Of a stretch of 64,000 nucleotides of DNA, positions 22,601-34,600 are shown one piece after another; position 1 is the first letter of the stretch; every line of letters starts with the position of its first letter. Under the pieces are notes generated by a model. That model was not told the origin of the DNA. It did not search any database and saw nothing but the letters and a program-made list of their open reading frames with translations. Origin of the DNA: Phoronis australis (Eukaryota; Phoronida; Phoronidae); assembly GCA_002633005.1 (NCBI GenBank), contig NMRA01000149.1, forward strand, positions 758,655 to 822,654. The letters run 5' to 3'. The translations under genes were made by a program, and so were the position numbers.

Positions 22601-25600
22601 CTTGAATGTAAAGAACATTGTGAATGAATGCTGGTTTCAGGGAGACGAGAAGAGTTATGTTGTCAAGGTAATCAACAGATAAATCCTAAATGGACTGATA
22701 AATCAGTAGTTATGTCTAAAACTTAGATGAATTTGTTATATAATAGTCAGGTGCTGGAAAATCGCAGTAGTTCCTTGAATTATGGGATGTACATTTAAAC
22801 ATAATGGTTCATATCAACACGTACGTTTTGAGTCTCATTCATTTGCCTTTTACAAACCGTTCAGTCTACCGTGTCTCATTCTTTTGTGTACCTGTGATAG
22901 TATTGTGCAATAGAATTGGTTGATATATTGCTGCGCTGAGTTGTTAAAGCCAAAATGACAAGTTTTAAACTGGAATGAGTCATATTAGCAGCAGTATAGC
23001 TTATCATAAAAGCTGTCGATGAACACTTCCAGTCCATGGTGTTTTGTGTATTAAATGCTAAATTGTCATATGAAAATATAAAAAAGGGGTCCATGGCTTT
23101 CACCCCAAATTTCAAACCAAAACCGTGTTTTTTTACAGGTAGCACTGCATGTAATTCTATCATGTTTTAACATGGCTTGATAATTTAGTCAACATTTTCT
23201 TAACCAGGCAATAAAAAGTGTTGATCCTGACTTCATGCTAAACCCTCCACCCACGGGTGATCGCTACAACTGTGCCTTGGTGGACGATCTGAACCATGTG
23301 AACATGGTTTGTGAGAACCCGTTTGCGGGTGTAATAGACTCGTCCAGCCTGAGGGAGCGTGCAGACCAACAGTTATACTGGGAGAAACGGATGTTTCTAT
23401 CAGTAAATTCCATCGAGCAACTCCCGCCCCCTACAGACAAGACAATAGAAATGGTAAGTCAATTGTAGTTTATGATACACTAAACATTGTTTTTGCATAT
23501 TTTAACAAATCTTGGTATTACTCTATCTCTGACGTTTGAAAGTTTGACTCTATGCACCCGTGTTTGTAAGCTCGGATGGGCCAAGTTTGCCGCTGACCAG
23601 CATCTCTGGCGGCCATCTGGAAGTTAACATTTTTTATTTGACAAGTTATGGAGATGGTGATCGTGATACTTGCTGAACTTTATCTTTATTTTCTGATTTG
23701 AGTAATCAATTTGTAATATTTGGACTTCCGTTAACCTCGTCTTTATTTTCTAAGATGAAATGTGAAGTTACCTTATAAATGTCATGTAATATTTTAAATC
23801 CACCTTTAATACTTGCTAGCAGCTGGCAAACAAAGAGATAGCACAGGCATCGAATTCTTGAATTGCGAAATTTTGTGTATGGGCTGGAGGCCTTTTGTGC
23901 AACAAGAAGATAAACTTCTTCCATGCTGGAGTGGTCATTTTTCGTGGCACCTAAACAAACTATAATATTCTTTTCACTAATTATAAAATGTCACTTTCTG
24001 AAAACTTGCCCCACAGGGCAATATGTTGAGTAGAAATTTAGTGTTGCTGTCACCAGAGAGATGGCATTGTGGTCTTGTTGTAGCGAGAGAAGTTGAAGAT
24101 GTTGCATGATGAGTGGAAAACAAGCCTTCTAGTATCATTTAATAGAAAAGTGGAATCCCTTAATAAACGTAAGTAATACTTATTTTCAGCTAGGGGTCGT
24201 TTTATCAAAAGGTAGGAAACTATTATGCTGCGCTATTTTTAGTAGAGTGAAAATGTTGTAACTGACTTTAAGTTGGTAATTTTTTAAATTCAGACTTAGC
24301 AAACGCCTTTGTGCATTAAAAGTGCAGCCATGTTCTGTGTGCATATTGGGATGCAGAATGCTTGCAATGAGTGTAAACAGTTTGATTTCGGATCGCATGC
24401 AACCATATCTATGTTTTGTAGACATGTTCCCAATTGTGCACATCTGTGTATTACATCACTCTTTTGAACATGGGAAGCAATGAAGGCTGTCTGAAAAGAC
24501 ACACCTTCAAGCACATGTCTTAAATCTCCCATTATACCTGAAGTCTTGATTTCAAATCCTTGAATGACCAGGCTGTTTTGTTGATCAATCTTCTTGTAAT
24601 GTAACTAAATGTTCTGAAATGAACTCTGTATTATTTTTTGAAGACGTATACTCTCCACCCATTGTTCATTGTGCTCATTTATGAGACCATTTCACGGTTG
24701 CATAACACAGTCCAGTGAGGCAGTCAAATATGTTGCATAACATAGTCCCAAGAGGCACACCCAACTATGTTCCCTAAATTTTCTGCGCATTTATTGACTT
24801 ATTGCAAAAACTGGTTTTCTTTTATTGTGCTTTTTTATCGTCTTTCCTATGTCGAGTTTTAGCTTTGGCAAACAGGTAGACTAGACTCTACATTATTCTT
24901 GATATGAGGTGAAATTAAACAGGGCCCTTTTCATGTAACGTGCCTTGTTTAAGACCATAGTCCCTCTTCATTTTGGTTGGAATAAGGGCTCGCTTTTAAG
25001 ATGTGTTATTAACAGAAAATGTCACAAGTAAAAGAGGTACTCACAATGATAAATTGATAGAAAAACATAACATTACGTAGTGATCAGACGAAGCTGAAAA
25101 TGGAACATAGTTGAGTCACTATAAGGAAAATTAAATCTATTACTGGACTTACAGATTGAGTTGGCTACATTGCGTCATCCTCTCGCAAGGTAGCCAACTC
25201 AATCCGTAAGTCCAGTAATAAATTTAATTTTCTACATATTATTTACTCAACTGGATGACTGAAAGTATTCATCACATTATCACTAAGGACTGACTCATGC
25301 AACCGTACACATATGCTCAGCAGCTATCCCTTCGTGAAGTTCACTCTGATCAATGCGATAGACCATATACTGATGTGTTAAGTTGTTTAATCATCACAGC
25401 AAACCATGTGCTCAGCAACTATCCCTATGTGAAGTTGTTTGTTCTGATCAATGCAGCAGACCATATACTGACATCATGTTTAGTTGTTTAATCATTACAG
25501 GAGACCATACGCTCAACATGTATCCCTACGTGAAGTTGTTCAAACCAGAAGAGTATGTGGAGCTCATTCTTCAGGTAATGTGTCACGGTAGTTCTGGGCT

Positions 25601-28600
25601 CACGCTCATTTGGTACAAAATTCATCATTTTCTGTACTTCGGCACTGTACATATTTAATAAAAGACCAGGTTGTGCAAGGAAATTAGTATGCAACCCATA
25701 TTTTGGAATGAAAATGAACTGTTGAAGATATCCAGTCAACTCTTTAAGGCATTGTGCATAATCACTGTCATCTGGACATAGTTGCTACGACATTTCTAAT
25801 TCATTTCTAATCTTGCAAAACACGTTTAAAATCTGCACTTTAGTTTACTTCGAAATAGTCAATAATCACATTGTCTGCTTTGTGATTAGCTGATGTATTG
25901 GGTATTTCTATCTTGTGTCTGAATTTGAAATCATACTTGATCTTAAGATCATGTAGACCTCATCTTGGAACACTAGGATCACTCAACCAATCTTGAGATT
26001 ATGTAAAGAAGAGGTTTATGTTATTAAGCTTTCAAACGTGTATAAAGTTACATGGATTTTAATATGTTTCAAATTTTCAGCTTCTTTCTTGAAAATTCAT
26101 TTAATACAAAGTAGAAAAAAGAAAAAAACCGCGGCATTTTGAAGCACCAGATCGGCAAATGCTGCAGAAAACTATTAAATGACGCAACCACTCAACGACT
26201 TATTAGCCTTGCAAAGCATAAAGACATGATGACAAACTCAATTTCTTCCTGCAGGTCGTGTCAATCAGTTAATTTAATCAGTATATCACCATGACATTTC
26301 TTATGACATTTACAGGAAATCCAGCTTCTGGCCACTCAGTCCAGTAGTTTCAGCCCTGTTATCAGCGTACTTTGGAAGCGACTTGCTGAGCGTGCTCAAC
26401 GCAAGTATATCATACAGGACAAACTGCTCAACAAACATGCTGAGAAGGTTAGTATCACCTGGTACTGCTCATGGACATCTGTGATGTAGTTCTAAGGTGC
26501 CAGCCTCCACAGACTGTTCAGAATATTTGGTTTCAACATTTTCAAACTCTGTTTTTAAAACATTTTTTGCAAATATATTTCATAGTGCATGAGCATTTAT
26601 TGGTTTCTGGTGAAAATAACCACTTCTTGGAGGTGTCTAGGAAGTGCACGGTTTGTTTAAATCTAACTTGAATTTATAACTCCTTTTTATGTGACAACAT
26701 GTGGGTGTTGATGTCATCATGTCCAAGTGTCCACTCAATATCTCAAATGCCCCTGATCAGATCTTCATGGAATTTGGCACAAGGGTGTTGGGCATCACTG
26801 TGACTTTGGGGGCTACTTTTTAATCTGCCTAGCCCCTAGGCCTTTCAGTGTTATTTGGGGGTGATATCTAGAGAACTGATGGATGGATTTCAATGAAACT
26901 TGCCACATAGGTTTGTGACAATAATGTGTCGGCATCAGTTGATTTTCGGCTGAGTATGACCACTGCAACCCCCTGGTGGCCATTTTAGTGCTTTCAGTAC
27001 TTGGAGGAAGAGTAGATCGGCATGTTTTCAAGACAATCAGTTGATGGATTTCAATGAAAAAATGTTTGTTTAGTTGAACATGATTTGAAACTGGATTTTT
27101 TTTTGTTTTTCGTGTGTTATTTTAGCATTCAATTGAAATTTAAGCTTTCAGAAAAATATTGCAAAATATGGATTTTTAGCGTGGTTGTTATGTTCCATTT
27201 GGGTTGGCTGCCCTGCATGTGGTATTACTTTAGTAATTGTTTCATCATGTTAACAACCATAGGTAGCTTAACACACTCTCTCTCTCTAGGTATCTGAAGT
27301 GTACAGTGAATTTACTGATGTCTACAATGGTCAGTTGACCAATCACCGGGAGGCGTGGCTTGATATAGTCCATCGGCATGACGCGGGTACCACCTTGGAC
27401 GTTTCTGAGAAACACTGGCCTTGGCATATCATCAGATCTGTAAGCGGTGTTGTATAAGAATTTTGCCTTTTACAAAGGAGAAATACTTGTTTACGTTATG
27501 GCGTGCATCGTCTGAAGTTATTACATTATTAAATTTCGCCAAGTATGTTGTTCTGACATCAAGTTTTTTCCTTTTTTTGTTAGTTTGCACTCTACAGGCC
27601 ACATTTGTTGTCCAATTTTCATGAAATTTTTACACAACTTGTAGTTCTGGAAATACTGGAAGCCTATTGTTTTTGGTCATGATCGGATTCAAGATGGCGC
27701 ATGTGGCAGCCATTTTGTTTCCGATTTATGATTCAGTTGCTCATAGAGGCTGCAATTTTTGACGTATCAAGTTGAAAATCACCACGACCATAAAGCTATA
27801 AATGTTCTACAACTATGCCAGAAATCATTGTCTGATCAAAGATGGCGGAAATATCGACAATTACGCATGCGCACTTCGATTTTGGGCAAAAAATTTTTCT
27901 CCTGTAGAGGGTGCACTATAGGACCAACTGCTTCGAAATTTTTTAGGTGTTAGTTTTATATGGCACCCTATTATGCAATCTTTAAAAACCGGAAGTTGCT
28001 TTCAAGATGGCGGATCTGGCACACTTTGACCCATTTTCAGTTGTGCTGGGGTGCCATTTTAAACGGGAAGAGAAAATGACATGACTTTTTGCATGTGGAT
28101 TCTCTAAGGTATGTTCTTTCAAATGAAATTCAACAATTTTTTCTCAGGCTAACCGTTTTCAAGTTATTTGACTTTGAATTTCAAAAAAACACAAAATTTC
28201 ACGTAAAATTTACGGAATATTGCGAAACTATCAATTTAGATAAGAGTTTTGAATGGGCTTTTAGACGATATTTCCCATTTTTCGGTAGGATGTCTACTTT
28301 TTGAATTATCCGAGATTTTCTGATTGCGCTGTTCCTTTGTTGAGCGCTTTTGCTGCATTGATGTTGGTTTATCTTCTATTGAACAAGACTGTAGCCTATT
28401 TCTGACTGATTTATGACATCTAAGTTTGTCATATGAATGTTATATGTTGTTCATCATCATGGCCACCATCATCATCACATTTGTCATCTTTGTCATCATC
28501 TCCGTCGTCGAACTATATTCGTCATATGAATCATTACTTGTATGGCTCATCATCGCCACCATCGTCGTCATATTCATCATCTTCGTCGTCATCTCTATCG

Positions 28601-31600
28601 TCGTCTTTTCTGTTAATTTCGCCAAGTTTTGCTCCTCGGAGCGCTTTCATTTAGTATTTCCCCTCTGCTACTGATAGTATCCTCCATTACTTGCTTAAGC
28701 AGTAAAGTTTATTGAACCATGATACTGATATGTTGTGTAAGATATTCAGTCAGAATGAATGTACTTTGTCAGTGCAGCCCAGTTTTTTTCTAAAACTTTA
28801 CCCTTGTTATTAATTGGAATTACCATCAATTCCGTGGGTCAGAACATTGTGATGCTTTATGGGCAATTTGTAAGAATGGTCTCGGGTCCAGTTTGTAAAA
28901 TTCAGCTGCACGGACTACTTTACAGACAAATAAATATACAAGTATCGACTGTGTGCACTTCATTTTGCATAGAGGTTACCACATGTGTTCATGTGTCTCC
29001 ATGGCCTGGCATCTCAGGGCTCGACGCTGTTAAAGTTGCCAGGTCGCATCGCATTTTGCGACCTAGCCAAAATCCCAGATCACATTTTCAAAATCCAGCT
29101 CGCATTTGTAAATGCCAGGTCGCAAAATTTTTCTGCCATTTTTACGCGCCAAAATTGATTTTCAGGTGATCGAGAAAATGTTTAGATTATGCTTTTACCT
29201 GCAGTATTAAATACTCACAAATTTCAGATCGAAAAATTGACTTCGTTCATGCAGGTACAGCATTCGGGGCTTGGAATTTTCCGCGGAAACTCTGATTTCC
29301 GCCCTTTTTCAAATGTTCAGTCCGCGTATTTTATTATATTTCTGCGTAAAAAAAATTGGTTTTGATGTAAAATTTCCGCAGTAAATTTCTTTCTTACCAC
29401 GGCGTTGCCGACGACTTTCACCTCGAAAAGCGGAAGTTGCTCTTTATGTTTCGGACATTGCCGGGCACCTGGGATAGCGTTGTGGATTTCTTCAATGGCG
29501 TCTCGTGAGATTGTAAATCACGGTGACAAACACTACGACTCTGCAGCCAAAAATGTGTAAAATGTGTGGAGGTGGGAGTGAACGGACGAGCTAAACAGAC
29601 GTAGACGCACGCTTCTGGAGGTGGTACCTTTTTTCTTAGTCCTCCCGATTTTTGTCGGCAAAAGGTCCACAATCGACACAATTTCAAGGCTGGGTGCACG
29701 CATGTTTCGGGCCAGCCATGAAAATTTCCGCTTTTTTTGTCATGGGTCATTCCAAGCCCTGGGCGTTACTGTTCTTCACGACCACCATTGAAAGGCTCTA
29801 GAGCGCAAGGCTAGTTGCCGACGTGAAAGTTGAATCAGTGCTCTCAAACTGAAGCGTGCATTTGAGTAGCTAAGTTTACGATGTGAAAAGGGAAAAAAAT
29901 GCCCATTGAAAAAGTATCCGGGATTTTGCTAGGTCTGACCTGCTACTGGCTGTCATCAAAGTCGTTAAAGATTCAAACTAACTCCTAGTGCAAAGTCCCT
30001 CCCCTTTTTGTTCGCAGCCCAAGTTTTGCAATTTAACTAATGATGTTTGAAGAACATCTGTTGAAAAAAATCCGTGAAACGATGCCCCAACCGAATGACC
30101 TTATTTGGATGCGCAGGAACAATTCAGTGCAAATTTCACAACAAAAATGTGGTACTTATGCTGTTTACGTACTCAACAATTAGTTTTCCATGAAATGAAT
30201 AGCCTCGAAATAATTCCCGACTCCCTCCGTGCAGTTTTCCATCGGTTAATGGCAAGTTTGCTCCTCAATACCATCCAAGTACGGGAAAAATAGATCAGTC
30301 ACAAAAATGACACGCATGTCACTAGACGTGTTAACTTTCTTTCAGAGGTATAAAACAAAGCGGGGATTTGGTTTTTACGCATATTGAGAAAAGACGTTTT
30401 TTGAAAACTGAATTTGTTGTGTAAAATGAAAGTGAGACCATATAAGCTGCGTGTCAATTTTAAACCACACGCGGTCGTTTGTTGTGCGCTAGCCTGAGGT
30501 GTGGGCGCTTAATTGGAAATTCTCAAAATTTAAGGGGCGACTCTTAGTAGATCAGTGAGCGCTTATTATGAAACACTTCAAAGGTAGGGAGTAGGCTTGT
30601 GCGTGAGCATATTCGTTAACCTGAGTGTTTGCGGTAATAAGATATTAAAACACTGCAATGGTAAGAAACGTTATAGTAATACGATTTTGCGAGGCAAACT
30701 CCATCTAGTAGGGGTGACTTTCTGGATATCGTTACCACCTACACTGTACCCTTTTTAGCCACCCAGAATAATTTTGTTTTTAACTGTCCGCTTCAGCCGG
30801 AACATTTTGTTCTTGACAGGGCTTTTCAAGTATATTGGGGGGAAGAGCAACTCGGAATGATATTTAGAGAACTGATTGATGGATTTTTATGAAACTTGAC
30901 AGAGAGATGAATGATATCAATTCATTGGTTTTATTTGATTTTCGGGTGAATTCGAGTTCTGCAGCACTTCTTACTGACCACTAGAAACTTATTGTTGTCG
31001 ATGCTTCATGGGCACATTTGAATACTTATAGGACGGGAGACCAGATGTGTAACTGAGTAAGTTTTATCCTGAATAAGAATTATTATGTTTTGTAGCTTGG
31101 AAGTTTCCTGTATGATATTATTCTCTATGAAACTAAAATTGACCGGAATACCTTAAAGACAACTGGTGAAAGGTAAAAAACGCTTTCATATTGTTATGTC
31201 TGTTTGAATTCAATGAAAGACTTCAGATCTTAGAACTTAGAAATTATATAATGTTAAATAGACATTTTACATTTTAATGTTTCAATTGAAGTGCAGTTAT
31301 TGAACCTGATTTTGGTAGAGAGAAGCTGCCCGCTTTGCTCTTAGAATGAAGTACTCAACATGTACATTGTTAACTTGTAGTTGTCTGTGTAATAAAGGCT
31401 TAAAACATCAGTGACGTTTAATGCTCCACTCATAGAGTTTCTAACTATCGATGGTGAGCATGTCAAAAGTGTAACTTTTGATGATTTCGTTTTGTGTTCC
31501 TTTGATCATACTTTTTCATCATTTCAGGCATATGATACCTGCCTTTTACACAGTGTTTCGCAAGAATCACAAAAGTCTGCAGATGACTGAAGAAGTGAAA

Positions 31601-34600
31601 GTAAGTTTTAAATTGATAGTTTCTTATTTTCACAACCAGAAAAGCATTAATACCTTGACAGTTTCGGCTCCTCTCCTGATTTTGTTAGAGGGAAGCTGTG
31701 TGCTCTTAGAGTGAAGTACTCGACATGTATACTGTTAACTTGTAGTTTCAATAGTTGTCTGTTAAGCCTATACTACACTACACTGTCAAGGTATACTTTT
31801 CTGGTTGTGAAAATAAGAAACAATCAATTTGTACCCTACCAACCGCATGAAATTATTTAGTGATAAGTTCCAAAATATCATGTTGTTCCTTTGTGAACCA
31901 TCATATGAACACTATTTTCTGTATGTCATCAGTTCAGTATGTTCTGAGCATTAGAATTTTCAGTGCAATTGTTTACCGTTATGGTAACTGCATAATTGTC
32001 ACTACAGTTGGAGGTGCTACTAAGGAATGGAGGTTCCTTTTTTAACACCTGAGTAGATTTGAATGCAGAAACTTTTCATCACAATTGTGTTTACCATTTG
32101 ATTTCCTTAGTGAATGCATGTATACTGAAGGTACTGTTGTTGCACTAACGCCCCCTGGTGAATCTAAGAGTCATCCATTAACCAGATTAATGGTGTTTAT
32201 TATTTTCAAATTTGTCAGCAAAAAAATATTACCTCCAGAAAAAAATCTATTAAATTCAGTATTTTTTGATTTTGTATTTAAAAAATGCAAGAAAATGGAA
32301 TGGAACATAATTTAGAAATTGCTTTGTGTGACATGAGCTAAGGATTAGGTTGCTATAGCAACATTATTTTTTTGCCAGGATAAATCATTTTTATGTTGTT
32401 TTTGGAATTTTTTTATTTAATTGAATGTTTGCAGAATTGTTAAACCTTGCCATTTTTAGCCTCACCCAACATTAGTCACCTTATACAAAGAAGCTGGGTG
32501 GAAGGACCTAAATTTTGAGGTCCATGAATTACCCATGTTGGTCCCTCCAGTACCTTGGACCAGTGTTACATATGGTGGGAACTTACTGGGAAGTAGTGAG
32601 TATAGATTTAATTACCTGTATTGGTCTCTACGAGACATTGAACCACAGTTACATGTGGTGGAAAAAACTAATTGGAAAGTTGTGAGCATACAAGCACTTA
32701 GAGGTCCATGAATTACCAGCATTTGTCCCTCCAGTGTTACCAGGGATCAATGGAAAGTTGTGAGCATACAAGCACTTAGAGGTCCATGAATTACCAGCAT
32801 TTGTCCCTCCAGTGTTACCAGGGATCAATGGAAAGTTGTGAGCATACATGCACTTAGAGGTCCATGAATTACCAGCATTTGTCCCTCCACTGTTACCAGG
32901 GATCAATGAAATGTATTATGAACAGTTTTTGCAGACATAGTGGGTAAATGTTTCAAACTTTAGTGGCAAATATGTGTTGGTGTGTCAGTAAAGTGCACTG
33001 AACTGCAGGATGAAAATTACTTTAATTTAAACAACACAATTTCCACTTCTTGTACTACTGTGTTACGTGTAACATGTTTCTCACTGGAAAGTAAAAGTTC
33101 AAGTACATAGCTTTGAGTTCATGCTTTCAATTGCCCATCTTGACAAGCTATTCACAAGACCCTCAGCAGAGTGTCCTCAGTCTTTTCACAGACACCTTTC
33201 ATTGGTCATAATTTATCATAAAAGTGTAATATATAAATTCTTGTCATCAATTGTTATAAATTCATTTGATAATTTATTTTTTAAGTTTTCTTATCACTGG
33301 AGAATGATTTATGATCAAAAGAGATTTTCCATGAATTTTTCAATGAATTATGATTGCTTATCATCAACCTGATGGTCATTTGTTGTCAGCATGATGAGCG
33401 CTTGTTGTCAGCCTGGTGATAATATATTGTCAGCCTGGTGGTCATTTACTGTCTGCCTGATGGTCATTTACTGTCTGCCTGATGGTCATTTACTGTCTGC
33501 ATGATGGTCATTTATTGTCTGCCTGATGTTTATTTATTGTCAACCTGATGGTCATTTATTGTCAGCTTTATGATCGTTTATTGTCAGCCTGACATGAATT
33601 CATATCAACCCTAATAGCGGCGGGTCTCCACTGATATTGATCCCAATCTCAAAATTAGAAAATCAAAAGTTCTAATTAAAATTAGGCTGTCGGTATTAAA
33701 ATGTTGGTGAATTTTAATTCGCTTGTTCTACATCATCATTGTTAATTTTATTAATATATATTTAGTAATAATAATAATATTATTGTTGTTGTTGATGCCT
33801 TCTCTAATTTTGTATTGGACTAAATTGCAGCTCAACTAGTGCGAGTCAATGGGATGACTCAGCAGCAGATGATAGAACTGAAAAAGCTACCTAATAACCA
33901 AATGAATCCAGTTCTCGACTCACTCAATGTTCTCACAGCCTGCCCGTGGAAGATTAACAAGCCAGTAGGTTAACTTTGTATCATTGGGTATGAAGTAGTA
34001 TACCACACAATTGATTGCTCAGTGACTTAATTTCTGCTGGGCCATACGATGCATGAATATTTTTCCTACAACTCAGTTAACATCTCGGATAAGAGCTGCG
34101 ATGTAGTAGAAATCTCCAGAAATAACCTGCATCTGTGAGACGTTTTTCAGCGCATGATAAGGCATCCCCTGCTGACTAATGTACCTTTAGGAAGTTTTCA
34201 CCACCTGGGCGGTAATTTTAAAAGTTCCTAAATGACAGCATCATTTTAAAATGGCTAGTTTCATTGTTAAAGGTGTTTTGCTGATGATGATCTGGCAGTA
34301 ACTGATGTCACCATTCAGTGTGAAGACAGAGTTTCCAGACATATTTTACTGTTGAACAAAGCTTCCAGAAGCTCTAAACAAGATGTGTTGTGTATTAGTG
34401 TAAGGGAACATTCACAGCTTTCAGCAATTGTACTGAACAACCCCCCCCCCCCAGAAAGTGTGTAAGATTATGTTGATAGTTTGGTGACCAAACACAATTG
34501 ATTTTTCAATTTTATGTTGCGTACTAAGTGAGAGCTACAATTTTAGAAATTTTTACTTCATTCATGACATTTTATGTGTGTGAATGAACAGAAATTTTTT

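Larger units (their letters stand above)
27440..31095 (+). other. POLRMT: POLRMT intron 12
   Basis: A 3.66 kb intron carrying the trinucleotide-rich block (28445-28610), TIR-type elements (29016-29760) and a degenerate CTAGTGGC-type monomer around 30840-30990 (GGATTTTTATGAAACTTGAC). Confidence 0.6.

Noticed and set aside
28426-28674. Overlapping Ser-rich and Ile/Val-rich ORFs
   Set aside because: They are translations of a CAT/CGT trinucleotide tract in different frames, with no splice pairing to POLRMT.
32649-32906. Minus-strand ORF with a 26-residue repeated sequence
   Set aside because: It is the reverse strand of the 78-bp exon 15-derived array; the period is a multiple of three, which keeps the frame open.
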